From Occultella gossypii (GTDB taxonomy: Bacteria > Actinomycetota > Actinomycetes > Actinomycetales > Beutenbergiaceae): DNA of 64,000 nt. Made by a program: the position numbers and the translations under genes. Below, piece after piece: positions 8,293-16,784 of this stretch. Numbering within the stretch: the stretch's first letter is position 1; every line of letters starts with the position of its first letter. The notes under the pieces were generated by a model. That model was not told the DNA's origin, searched no databases, and saw only the letters and a program-made list of their open reading frames with translations. Location: contig NZ_JAGSHT010000010.1 of NCBI RefSeq assembly GCF_019947135.1, positions 1 to 64,000 of the forward strand, given 5' to 3'.

Positions 8293-10917
8293 ATCACAAG
8301 CGCCACGCTTCCCCCGCTCTTCGAGGTACCCGAGGGCGATCCCGCGACACTGCTCTGGTACCGCGATGGGGCAACCGAGTTCGTCGAATCGCTTCCGGTC
8401 GGGAACGGCCACGCCGGGGCCATGGTCGGTGGCCGTGCGGGCGGTGAGCTGCTGCAGTTGAACGAGGGCTCGGCGTGGTCCGGGCCGAGCACCGACGCCG
8501 ACCCGGCCCTCGATCCCGCGGATGGCCCGGACCGGCTCGCCCGCGTCCGCGCGCACCTGGCGGACGGCGACGTACGGGCGGCCGAGGAGGTGCTGCGCGC
8601 GTTCCAGGGCAGCCACTCCCAGGCGTACCTGCCGTTCGCGCGGCTGGCCGTCGCGGTGCGAGCGGACGGCGACACGCAGGTGGCGACGGGGGCGTCGGCC
8701 TCGGAGGTAGCGACGGGATCCGCGTGGTCCGAGGTAGCGACGGACCCGGCCCTGTCGGAGGAGCCGGGCGTGCCGGTCGGGGCGCCGTCGGACCCCGGCG
8801 CCGGTTCGGCCACCGCGCGCCGGTGGCTCGACCTGCGCACGGCCACGGCGGGGCACCGCTACGCGACGGGCGGGTCCAACGTGGCACACCGCACCTACGC
8901 CTCCCATCCGGCCGGGCTCATCGTGCACGAGGTGCACGCCGACGCCCCCGTGGACCTGGACGTGCGGCTGGACCCGGACCAGGTCCGGGAGGTCAGCCGT
9001 GGCGCGAGGACCTCGGCCGGGGCGCCCACTCCCGCCGACCGCTCCGCGATGACGAGCGGGGCAGCACGTCTCGTCCTCGAACTCCTGCTGCCAGGGGATG
9101 TCGCGCCCGGCCACGAGGGTGCGGACGAACCGGTCCGGTACACGGCTGATTCGCGTACCGGCGTCGTCCATGTCGCGATCGAGACCGACGGCGAGGTGTC
9201 GGCCGACGAGGCCGGCGTCCACGTGCACGCGGCGCGGGTGACCCGCCTGCTGGTCGCGACCGGGACCGTACTCCCCGAGCCGTCCGCGGACCGGCCCGGC
9301 CCGCCCCGGCCGGACCGGCACGCGAACACCGCCGACACCCTCGACGCGCTGCACGAACTGCTCGCCGCCCGGACCGAGGCCGCCCACGCCGTCGGGCCGG
9401 AGCGGTTGTACGCCGAGCACGTCGCCGACCACGGCGACCTGTTCGACCGGGTCCGGCTCGACCTGGGCCCGATCGCGCCGATGCCCACCGACGAGCGGAT
9501 CCGGGCCGCCAACGCCCCCGGCGCGCGGACCGGCCTCACCGGGCTTGCCACGCTCGCGTTCCACTACGGCCGGTACCTGCTCATCGCCTCCTCCCGGACG
9601 GGCGGGTTCCCGGCGAACCTGCAGGGGATCTGGAACGACCGCCTCCCGGCCCCGTGGAGCTCGAACTACACCATCAACATCAACACCGAGATGAACTACT
9701 GGCCGGCGCTGACCACGAACCTCGCGCCGTGCCAGGCCCCGTTGCTGGATCTGGTGGACACCCTCGCCGGGACCGGTCGCGCCGCCGCCGCGCTCTACGG
9801 CGCCCGCGGCTGGGTGGCGCACCACAACACCGACCCGTGGGGTTACCCCTACTCGGTCGGAGCGGGCGCCGGTGACCCGTCCTGGTCGGCCTGGGCGATG
9901 GGCGGCGTCTGGCTGTGCCGCTCGGTCTGGGACCACCTGGAGTTCACCGGTGACGTCACCAGGGCCCGCCTCTCCTGGCCGGCGATCGAGGGCGCCTGCA
10001 GGTTCGCCCTGGACTGGATCGTACGCCCCGAGCACGGCCTCGCCGCGACGTCCCCGTCGACGTCGCCGGAGAACCGGTTCGTCGCGCCGGACGGTGGGCC
10101 CGCCGCCGTGTCGGTCTCCTCGACCATGGACGTGGCACTGCTGCGCGACCTGGCCACCCGGGCCGGCGCGATCGGGGCCCGGATCGGCGCGGACGCACCG
10201 TGGCTGGCCGACCTGGTGGCCGCCGTCGCGGCGCTGCCCGATCCTGTGGTCGGCGAGCGCGGCGAACTGCTCGAGTGGTCGGCCCCGCTGATCGAGTTCG
10301 AGCCGGAGCACCGGCACACCTCGCACCTGGTCGGGCTGTTCCCGCTCGGCCTGTGGACGTACGAGCGCACGCCCGCCCTCGCGGCCGCGGCGGCCCGGAC
10401 CCTCGAGCTGCGGGGCGCGGAGTCGACCGGGTGGGCGCTCGGCTGGCGGCTGGCCCTGTGGGCTCGGCTTCGACGCGGCGACCGGTTCGGCGAGGTCCTC
10501 GCGCTCGCCCTGCGGGTGGCCGACGACGGCGCCGGCCAGCGCGGCGGGGTCTATCCGAACCTGTTCAGCGCACATCCGCCGTTCCAGATCGACGGGAACT
10601 TCGGCCTCACCGCCGGGATCGCCGAGGCGCTCCTGCAGTCGCACGCCGGCCGGATCGACCTGCTCCCGTCCCTACCGCCGCAGTGGCCGGCCGGCTCCGT
10701 GCGCGGTCTCGTGGCCCGCGGCGGCACCGTCGTGGACCTGGCCTGGGACGACGGCGGACGCCTCATCGAGGCAACGCTGCGCGCCCCGGCCGACGGCGAG
10801 CCGTCCACACATCTGGTGCGCTGGCCGGGTGGCTCCGAACGTGTTCGGATCGGTGCGGGCGAGACAAGGACCCTGAGTGGGGTCTCCGGGCAGGAAACGG
10901 GAGCAACCCAATGGTGA
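8293..10917 (+). CDS. GH95 alpha-L-fucosidase (non-canonical ATC start or frameshifted start)
   Basis: Family 95 inverting alpha-1,2-L-fucosidase, about 874 aa if read from 8293. Conserved elements are [20 protein letters not shown] near residues 21-40, [13 protein letters not shown] at 458-470, the candidate acid E593 in SPEN and D767 in QIDGNFG. The frame opens after a TAG at 8272 and has no ATG, GTG or TTG before ATG 8422, which would delete the conserved N-terminal motif. An ATC at 8293 has GGAG 7 nt upstream. Alternatively GTG 8285 is used and one base has been lost, for instance in the C5 run near 8310. A low-complexity Ala/Ser/Glu/Thr insertion is coded at 8681-8765. No signal peptide is seen. 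The gene overlaps the LacI gene by 7 nt. Confidence 0.85.
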   Translation: MTSATLPPLFEVPEGDPATLLWYRDGATEFVESLPVGNGHAGAMVGGRAGGELLQLNEGSAWSGPSTDADPALDPADGPDRLARVRAHLADGDVRAAEEVLRAFQGSHSQAYLPFARLAVAVRADGDTQVATGASASEVATGSAWSEVATDPALSEEPGVPVGAPSDPGAGSATARRWLDLRTATAGHRYATGGSNVAHRTYASHPAGLIVHEVHADAPVDLDVRLDPDQVREVSRGARTSAGAPTPADRSAMTSGAARLVLELLLPGDVAPGHEGADEPVRYTADSRTGVVHVAIETDGEVSADEAGVHVHAARVTRLLVATGTVLPEPSADRPGPPRPDRHANTADTLDALHELLAARTEAAHAVGPERLYAEHVADHGDLFDRVRLDLGPIAPMPTDERIRAANAPGARTGLTGLATLAFHYGRYLLIASSRTGGFPANLQGIWNDRLPAPWSSNYTININTEMNYWPALTTNLAPCQAPLLDLVDTLAGTGRAAAALYGARGWVAHHNTDPWGYPYSVGAGAGDPSWSAWAMGGVWLCRSVWDHLEFTGDVTRARLSWPAIEGACRFALDWIVRPEHGLAATSPSTSPENRFVAPDGGPAAVSVSSTMDVALLRDLATRAGAIGARIGADAPWLADLVAAVAALPDPVVGERGELLEWSAPLIEFEPEHRHTSHLVGLFPLGLWTYERTPALAAAAARTLELRGAESTGWALGWRLALWARLRRGDRFGEVLALALRVADDGAGQRGGVYPNLFSAHPPFQIDGNFGLTAGIAEALLQSHAGRIDLLPSLPPQWPAGSVRGLVARGGTVVDLAWDDGGRLIEATLRAPADGEPSTHLVRWPGGSERVRIGAGETRTLSGVSGQETGATQW

Positions 10918-11912
10918 CGATCAACGACGTGGCCCGCCGCGCGGGGGTATCGGTGTCCACCGTGTCGTACACACTCAGCGGGAAGCGGACGATCTCGGCG
11001 AGCACCCGGGCCCGGGTGGAGAGGGCGATCGCCGAGCTCGGCTACCACCCGCACGCCGGTGCCCGCGCCCTGGCCTCGGCCCGCACGAACATCTTCGCGC
11101 TGATGGCGCCGCTGCGCCCGGACGTGGACGTCAGCGTGATCATGCAGTTCGTCACCGGCGTGGTCACGCGGGCCCGCACCGCGGACTACGACGTGCTCCT
11201 GCTCACCCAGGACGAGGCCGACGGGGTGGGCCGGGTCGGCTCCGGCTCGCTCGTGGACGCCCTCATCCTGATGGACGTCGAGTCCGATGACCCCCGGATC
11301 CCGCAGGTCGCTGCGCTGCGGCAGCCGACCATCCTGATCGGCCTGCCGGAGGACGCCAGGGGCGTGAGCTGCGTCGACTTCGACTTCGAGGCGGCCGCAC
11401 GCCTGTCCCTGCGACACCTGACCGCACTCGGCCATCGCAACGTCGCCCTGATCGGGCCACCACCGGCGGTGATCGCACGGCACACCTCCTACGCGGACCG
11501 CCTGCTGCGCGGCTACCGGGCCCAGGCCGAGCACGACGGCGTCGGTTGCGTCATCGAGCCGGCCGGCACCGCGCCCGGGGAGGCCGTCGCCGCCCTTGAC
11601 GCCGTGCTGACGCAGGTTCCCGAGCTCACCGGCCTGGTGGTCCACAACGAGGCCGCCCTCCCGGTGATCCTGGCGACTCTGCGGGACCGCGGCAGGCGGG
11701 TCCCGGAGGACATCTCGGTGGTGGCACTGGCTCCGGCGGACGTCGCCGACGCCCAGCCGGTGCCGATCACGGCCATGGACATCCCGGCGCTGAACATCGG
11801 CCAGGTCGCCGTGGACATGGCGCTCGCCCGCCTGCGCGGGTCCGACACGGTCGAGACCCGCCTGATCGCGCCCACGCTGCACGAGCGCTCGAGCACCGCA
11901 CCGCCGCGCTGA
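10911..11912 (+). CDS. LacI-family transcriptional regulator
   Basis: Protein of 333 aa. The N-terminal helix-turn-helix ([20 protein letters not shown]) and hinge helix precede a periplasmic-binding-protein-like sugar sensor domain (about residues 60-325). The start ATG overlaps the GH95 stop in ATGGTGA and has CGGGAG upstream, so it is co-transcribed with GH95. Given position and three matching operators, it probably represses the GH42, GH95, GH3 and ABC transporter units until a sugar derived from the imported oligosaccharide binds. The inducer is not known from sequence. Confidence 0.93.
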   Translation: MVTINDVARRAGVSVSTVSYTLSGKRTISASTRARVERAIAELGYHPHAGARALASARTNIFALMAPLRPDVDVSVIMQFVTGVVTRARTADYDVLLLTQDEADGVGRVGSGSLVDALILMDVESDDPRIPQVAALRQPTILIGLPEDARGVSCVDFDFEAAARLSLRHLTALGHRNVALIGPPPAVIARHTSYADRLLRGYRAQAEHDGVGCVIEPAGTAPGEAVAALDAVLTQVPELTGLVVHNEAALPVILATLRDRGRRVPEDISVVALAPADVADAQPVPITAMDIPALNIGQVAVDMALARLRGSDTVETRLIAPTLHERSSTAPPR

Positions 11913-11964
11913 GCCGGGACCTCCGGCCCACCCCGCACCCCGAGCCGAGAGTGAAGATGGGGCC

Positions 11965-12816
11965 ATGAAGATGCCACGCAGTGCCGTCATCGTCGGCTAC
12001 GACGGCTCCCCCGACGCCGACCTCGCCGTCGAATGGGCCGACCGGGCCGCGGTGCAACGCTCCGCCCCGCTGCACCTGCTCACGTCGCTGTACGACCCGG
12101 CCGCCGTCAACCTCAGTCCCGCCACGGCCTGGTACGACCGGCACCTGGCTGAGCTGGAGCAGGCGGTGCAGGACCGGCTGGTCGGCCTGGCCAGCACCTC
12201 GGTCACCCACGAGCTGATCGGCGGGCCGGCGGTGCCTGCCCTCGTCGATGCCTCCGCGGGCGCGGCCATGGTCGTGATCGGCGCGCGCGGACACACCCAG
12301 GCGGCCGGGCTGCTGCTCGGCTCCGTGAGCCAGCACGTGAGCCGGCACGCCACGTCCCCCGTGGTGGTGGTCCGCCGGCCCGAGGACACCGAGAGCCGGC
12401 GGATCGTGGTGGGCATCGACGGTTCCGGCGGATCCGCCGCCGCGCTCGACTTCGCGTTCGCGCAGGCAGCACTGACCGGGTCACCGCTTCGGGTGGTGCA
12501 CGGCTGGTGGCACACCCGGCCGGGCCGCGTCGAAGGTCTGTCCAACCCGATCAACGACATCCCCGAGGCCCTCGCCTCCGGGGAGCGCATCGTCTCCGAG
12601 GCCCTCGCCGGTCGGCGCGAGCAGTACCCGGACGTGACCGTGGAGACCGTCGTCGTGCCGCGGCCGCCGTCGGTGCTGCTGACCGAGGAGTCCGCGACGG
12701 CGGCGCTGGTGGTCGTGGGATCCCGGGGTCGGGGCACGTTCACGGGGATGCTCCTTGGTTCGGTGAGCCAGGACGTGCTGCGCACCTCGCGGTGCCCGGT
12801 CGCAGTGGTCCGATAG
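11965..12816 (+). CDS. Universal stress protein, tandem UspA domains
   Basis: Protein of 283 aa built of two UspA domains (about residues 5-138 and 145-283). Each carries the ATP-binding G-x2-G-x9-G(S/T) signature: GARGHTQAAGLLLGS in the first and GSRGRGTFTGMLLGS in the second. Tandem UspA proteins of this type are common in actinobacteria and are linked to stress, redox or dormancy responses. It follows the LacI gene by 52 bp and faces the ABC permease gene. No functional link to sugar uptake can be shown. Confidence 0.92.
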   Translation: MKMPRSAVIVGYDGSPDADLAVEWADRAAVQRSAPLHLLTSLYDPAAVNLSPATAWYDRHLAELEQAVQDRLVGLASTSVTHELIGGPAVPALVDASAGAAMVVIGARGHTQAAGLLLGSVSQHVSRHATSPVVVVRRPEDTESRRIVVGIDGSGGSAAALDFAFAQAALTGSPLRVVHGWWHTRPGRVEGLSNPINDIPEALASGERIVSEALAGRREQYPDVTVETVVVPRPPSVLLTEESATAALVVVGSRGRGTFTGMLLGSVSQDVLRTSRCPVAVVR

Positions 12817-12828
12817 GCCCGAGGGCCT
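12815..12828. terminator. Short hairpin between convergent USP and permease genes
   Basis: AGGCC and GGCCT arms flank a CGAG loop exactly between the convergent stop codons at 12814-12816 and 12828-12830. The stem is only 5 bp and has no T-tract, so this is a weak bidirectional terminator candidate. Confidence 0.3.
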
Positions 12829-13823
12829 CAGCCCTTGATCGCCCCGAAGATCACGCCCTTCGTGAAGTGGCGCTGCACGAACGGGTAGACGACCAGCACC
12901 GGGATGATCGCGAGGACCATCACGGCCATCTTCACCGGTAGCCCGGTCACGGCGCCCGTCGCGACGTCCACCTGCCCGACCCCGGAGCCCGGCAGGGTGA
13001 CCCCCTGCAGCACGTACGAGCGCAGCACCAGTTGCAGCGGCCACTTGGCGTTGTCGTTGATGTAGAGCATCGCGTTGAAGAACGCGTTCCAGTACCCGAC
13101 GCCGTAGAACAGGGCGACCACCGCCGTCACGGCCTTCGACATCGGCAGCACGATCTGGCCGAGCACGCGCCACTCCCCCGCACCATCGATCCGCGCGGCA
13201 TCGGTGATGCCGGGGTCGATGCCCATGAAGAAGTTGCGCAGCAGCAGCACGTTGAACGCCGAGACCGCGCCGGGCAGGATCAGCGACCAGTAGGTGTCGA
13301 TCAGGCCGAGGTTGCTCACCAGCAGATAGGTCGGGATCATTCCGGCCCCGAAGAACATCGTGATCAGCAGTACGAAGAGGATCGGGCGGTGTCCGAAGGA
13401 GGTCGGCTTGGAGAGCCCGTAGGCACACAGGATGGACACGGTGGTGGACAACAGAGTGCCGACCGCTGTGACACCGACACTGACCATGGTCGCCCTGGTC
13501 ACGATGCCGCCGGCGAGGATCTGCCGGTAGGCCGCCGTCGTCAGTTCCGTGGGCACGGTGATCAGGCCGCCGGCCTCGGTCACGGCCGCCGTCGTGGACA
13601 GGGACGTGATGATCACCGTGTACAGCGGGTAGACGACCGCCAGCACGATCAGGGCGAGCACGATCACCTTCGCGCCGGTCCCCAGCGCGGTGGGTCGGTC
13701 CTCCCAGGCCGGGCGGTGCTTGGAACGGCGGGGACGACGGCGGGAGTCGGGCCGGGCGGTACCGGCGGCGGCCTCGTCGATGGCCGGGTGGGTTCCCCGG
13801 TTGGATCCGAGTGCGGTACTCAT
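12828..13823 (-). CDS. Carbohydrate ABC transporter permease (MalG/LplC-type)
   Basis: Inner-membrane permease of 331 aa with a charged Pro/Arg-rich cytoplasmic N terminus (about 50 residues) and about six transmembrane segments. The EAA-type loop reads DAARIDGAGEWRVLGQIVLP, the site that contacts the ATPase. It is third in the order binding protein, permease, permease, and overlaps the upstream permease stop in ATGA. No ATPase gene is present. Actinobacterial importers of this class usually share an MsiK-like ATPase encoded elsewhere. The substrate is probably the oligosaccharide processed by the adjacent glycosidases. Confidence 0.92.
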   Translation of the reverse strand: MSTALGSNRGTHPAIDEAAAGTARPDSRRRPRRSKHRPAWEDRPTALGTGAKVIVLALIVLAVVYPLYTVIITSLSTTAAVTEAGGLITVPTELTTAAYRQILAGGIVTRATMVSVGVTAVGTLLSTTVSILCAYGLSKPTSFGHRPILFVLLITMFFGAGMIPTYLLVSNLGLIDTYWSLILPGAVSAFNVLLLRNFFMGIDPGITDAARIDGAGEWRVLGQIVLPMSKAVTAVVALFYGVGYWNAFFNAMLYINDNAKWPLQLVLRSYVLQGVTLPGSGVGQVDVATGAVTGLPVKMAVMVLAIIPVLVVYPFVQRHFTKGVIFGAIKG

Positions 13824-14830
13824 GCGCGCTTGTACACCCCAGCTTCTCCGAAGACGTGTGCGATCTTGTTGGCCCCGAGCACGAGGATCAGGCTGACGAT
13901 GCCCTTGACCAGGCCCGCGGCGGCCGCGAAGCTCCAGTCGCCGTTGATCACGCCCTGGTAGTAGACGAACGTGTCGAGCACCTCGGCCACGCCGGCGCCG
14001 ACGGCGCCGCGCTGCAGGATCAGCTGCTCGAAGCCGACGGTCAGTGCGTCGCCGAGCCGCAGGATGAGCAGCAGGATGATCACCGGACGCAGGGCCGGCA
14101 GGGTGATGTGCCAGATCCGGCGCCAGCGGTTCGCGCCGTCCATGACCGAGGCCTCGTACAGCGCCGGGTCCACGGTGGACAGCGCCGCCAGGAAGATGAT
14201 GATGCCCCAGCCCGCGTCCTTCCAGACCGACTGCGCCGTGATCAGGACCAGGAACGTGTCCGGGTTCGTCATGATGTCGAACCCGGCGAACCCGTTCGCT
14301 TCGAGGATCCGGTGCAGCTGCCCGGCGCCGCCGAGCAACTGCTGGAAGATCGTCACGACCAGCACCCACGAGAAGAAGTGCGGCAGGTACACGACGGACT
14401 GGATCGTGGTGCGGATCGCCGGGGTGATGACGCTGTTCAGCAGGAGCGCCAGCACGATCGGGATCGGGAAGAAGAACACCAGCTGGAACGCGGTGATCAC
14501 CAGCGTGTTGCGCACCGCGTCCCAGAAGAGCGGGTTCGTGAAGACGCGCTCGAAGTTCCACCAGCCGACGAACGGGGAGTCGAGGATGCCCACGTACGGG
14601 GAGTAGTCCTGCCAGGCGATCACGTTGCCGAGCATCGGCACGTACGCGAACACGCCGAGCAGCACGATCACCGGGACCGTCATGATGAGCAGCGACCGGT
14701 CCCGTTTGATCCGGGTCCACGCGCTCCGGTGCCGCACGGGCGGGTCGGAGGTGGCGGCCGGGACCGGTCGAGGTGCGCGGTCGGACCGGCCGGTGCGGCC
14801 GGCACCGGCGCTACGGGTCGGTGCCGTCAC
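13820..14830 (-). CDS. Carbohydrate ABC transporter permease (LplB/UgpA-type)
   Basis: Integral membrane protein of 336 aa with an Arg/Pro-rich N-terminal tail of about 45 residues, then six or so membrane spans starting SLLIMTVPVIVLLGVFAYVP. The EAA loop reads YEASVMDGANRWRRIWHITL. It starts with GTG at 14830 overlapping the binding-protein stop in GTGA. It pairs with the downstream permease to form the translocation channel of a sugar importer. The LplB-like length and the large binding-protein partner fit uptake of oligosaccharides rather than monosaccharides (inference). Confidence 0.92.
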   Translation of the reverse strand: MTAPTRSAGAGRTGRSDRAPRPVPAATSDPPVRHRSAWTRIKRDRSLLIMTVPVIVLLGVFAYVPMLGNVIAWQDYSPYVGILDSPFVGWWNFERVFTNPLFWDAVRNTLVITAFQLVFFFPIPIVLALLLNSVITPAIRTTIQSVVYLPHFFSWVLVVTIFQQLLGGAGQLHRILEANGFAGFDIMTNPDTFLVLITAQSVWKDAGWGIIIFLAALSTVDPALYEASVMDGANRWRRIWHITLPALRPVIILLLILRLGDALTVGFEQLILQRGAVGAGVAEVLDTFVYYQGVINGDWSFAAAAGLVKGIVSLILVLGANKIAHVFGEAGVYKRA

Positions 14831-16482
14831 TGCGCGTCCAGGATGCCGGTGTAGAAGGCGCGCAGCTCCTCACCACCCGAGGTCCGCCAGGTCTCGATCG
14901 CAGTGTCCAGGTCCGCCATGGACTTGCGGCCGCGGGAGATGTCCTTCTCGAGGTCCTCGAACGGCTGGGCCAGGGAGGCGTACTGGGTCGGCTCGGTGAC
15001 CTGCATCCCGAAGAAGGCCGGGTCCTGGACGAACCCGGCGGCGTCGGCCATCCAGGTGCAGAACGCCTCCACGTAGCCCGGGTACTGCACCTTGGTGTTC
15101 ACGACGGGCGGGTCGGTCAGGAAGATATACGTGGGCTGCACCTCGGTCGCGGCGAGCTCGGTGGCCACCGGCAGGTCGTTCTGGTCGAACGTGAAGTGGA
15201 CGTCCTCGAGGCCGAAGTTGATCAGCTGGTACTCCGTCGTGCCGAACGGGGAGGCGAGGAAGTCGGCGACCGCGAGCAGTTCCTCGATCCGCGCGGAGTC
15301 CTCGTTCTTCTTGATGAACGAGATGATGTTGGCCGGGTTGCCCTTCCAGAGCACCGGGGTGCCACCGTCCGCCGCGAACGGCGTGAACGGACGCTGGGAA
15401 TAGGTCGGGTTCGACGCCAGCTGCCGGCCGAGCGCCTCGTGCCAGCCGCCGACGCCGTCGTTGCTGATCAGCACCAGACCGGACTCGAACCGGGTCTTGG
15501 CGTCCCCGGAGTTGTCCGCGACGGCGTCCGGGTGCACCGACCCCTGCGCGAACAGCGCCGCGTTCCACTCCAGCGCGGCGCGGTACTCGTCGGTCTCGAC
15601 CCGGTGGGTGAGCGTGCCGTCGTCGTTGATCCGCCATTTCGGCACCACACCGTGGATGATCACCGAGGAGTTCCACAGGTCGTTGGCGCCCCACCGGTCG
15701 GCGCCGGTGAGCTCCTTGGCCAGGTCGAGCAGCTCCTGGCCGTTCGTCGGCTGCGTGGTGATGCCCTCGGCCTCGAGGATGTCATCGCGGTAGAAGATCG
15801 CGTCCGTGATGATCTCACCGGGGAACGGCAGCGCCTTCAGCTGGCCGTCGAAGACGCAGAACTTCCAGACGTCGGTGGGGATGTTCGCAAGGTTCGGATA
15901 TTTCTCCACGGCGTCCCCGGCCAGATAAGGGGTGAGGTCCTCGAACAGGGCCTCGACGGCCTGGTCGAAGCGCGGTGGGATGTTCCAGGTGGGGATGGAG
16001 ACCCAGTCCGGCACGTCCCGCTCGGAGGCGAGCACCGCGGCGAGCTTGTCGCCGTAGGTGTTGCCGTCGCTGATCTGGAACGTGATCGTGGACCCGATCG
16101 CGGCGTTCACGGCGTCGAAGTACTGGTTGCCCTCGGTGGGCGGGATGGCGCCCCAGAGCGGGGTCATCGCGGTGAACTCCGAACCGGATCCGGGCGGGGC
16201 GTCGAACACCTGGACCAGGTCCGTCGGGATGGTCGAGTAGCCCGCCGTGGAGCCGTTCACGCTCGGGAAGTCCGGGGTCACGTAGTCGATCGGGACGTGG
16301 TTGGGCAGCACGCCGGCGACGTCGCCGCCCCCGCCACTCGGGCCACCGGAACCGCTGGGCGGCTCGGAACTGCATCCGGCGAGGGCGGCCGAGGTGGCCG
16401 CGCCGAGCCCGAGGATGGTCAGGAACGACCGCCGGTTCAGCGGTAGCACCCGGGTCACGTCTGGGTGGGAGTCCAGGTTCAT
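14827..16482 (-). CDS. Extracellular sugar-binding lipoprotein of ABC importer
   Basis: Substrate-binding protein of 551 aa. The N terminus has a twin-arginine-like RRSFLTILGLG stretch followed by lipobox LAGC with Cys37, so it is probably Tat-exported and lipid-anchored. A Gly/Ser/Pro-rich linker leads into a long family 1-type binding fold of the LplA class. Start ATG 16482 has AAGGAG 11 nt upstream; a GTG four codons earlier would leave no spacer to it. First gene of the importer operon, with a promoter and LacI-type operator upstream. Divergent from the GH3 gene. Expected ligand: xyloglucan-derived oligosaccharides, by context only. Confidence 0.92.
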   Translation of the reverse strand: MNLDSHPDVTRVLPLNRRSFLTILGLGAATSAALAGCSSEPPSGSGGPSGGGGDVAGVLPNHVPIDYVTPDFPSVNGSTAGYSTIPTDLVQVFDAPPGSGSEFTAMTPLWGAIPPTEGNQYFDAVNAAIGSTITFQISDGNTYGDKLAAVLASERDVPDWVSIPTWNIPPRFDQAVEALFEDLTPYLAGDAVEKYPNLANIPTDVWKFCVFDGQLKALPFPGEIITDAIFYRDDILEAEGITTQPTNGQELLDLAKELTGADRWGANDLWNSSVIIHGVVPKWRINDDGTLTHRVETDEYRAALEWNAALFAQGSVHPDAVADNSGDAKTRFESGLVLISNDGVGGWHEALGRQLASNPTYSQRPFTPFAADGGTPVLWKGNPANIISFIKKNEDSARIEELLAVADFLASPFGTTEYQLINFGLEDVHFTFDQNDLPVATELAATEVQPTYIFLTDPPVVNTKVQYPGYVEAFCTWMADAAGFVQDPAFFGMQVTEPTQYASLAQPFEDLEKDISRGRKSMADLDTAIETWRTSGGEELRAFYTGILDAQ

Positions 16483-16544
16483 GTTCGCGTTCACTCCTTC
16501 GTGGATGGCGGACCGCTGCCTCGGTGCGCCTCTGTGCGCACTCA

Positions 16545-16558
16545 TCGAAGCGGTTCGA
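16545..16558. promoter_or_regulatory. LacI-type operator upstream of the ABC importer operon
   Basis: TCGAAGCGGTTCGA is a 14-bp palindrome with a single mismatched pair and central CG. It lies about 9 nt downstream of the -10 box predicted for the importer operon, around +1 to +15, a classical repression position. Its core matches the operators at 8200 and 16723. Confidence 0.68.
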
Positions 16559-16566
16559 ACGTGCCG

Positions 16567-16596
16567 ATCGTAAGCCACCATGTCCGGACAGCGCAA
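16567..16596 (-). promoter_or_regulatory. Promoter of the ABC importer operon
   Basis: On the minus strand, TTGCGC (16591-16596) and TACGAT (16567-16572) are 18 nt apart. Transcription would begin near 16560, just before the operator at 16545-16558, giving a leader of about 78 nt to the binding-protein ATG. Confidence 0.5.
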
Positions 16597-16622
16597 CCAC
16601 CCCCGCCGCCGACTCCGGCGGC

Positions 16623-16651
16623 TGGAAAGGTGTCCGAAGAACCGCCATAAT
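16623..16651 (+). promoter_or_regulatory. Possible promoter of the GH3 gene
   Basis: TGGAAA (16623-16628) and CATAAT (16646-16651) are separated by 17 nt. The start would fall near 16658, placing the operator at 16723-16736 well downstream, where it could act as a roadblock. A promoter closer to the operator cannot be excluded. Confidence 0.33.
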
Positions 16652-16722
16652 GAACCGAGATGGATAGGCATCGGGGTGCCGGGGCCCACTCGGCAGAACG
16701 ACCGGCCGTGACGATCCCGCAA

Positions 16723-16736
16723 TCGAACCGATTCGA
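16723..16736. promoter_or_regulatory. LacI-type operator upstream of the GH3 gene
   Basis: TCGAACCGATTCGA is a 14-bp palindrome with one mismatched pair, the third copy of the TCGAANCGNTTC motif. It lies 48 bp upstream of the GH3 start codon and on the GH3 side of the divergent region, so each of the two transcription units has its own site. Confidence 0.65.
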
Positions 16737-16784
16737 ACCGGGCTCGCTCTATCACTCAAGCGTCAAGGCAAAGGAGCATCGACG

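Noticed and set aside
10200-11912. Apparent fusion of a GH95 segment to the LacI regulator in one frame
   Set aside because: The upstream portion is out of frame with GH95 and has shadow composition; the LacI helix-turn-helix begins at ATG 10911 with its own ribosome-binding site.
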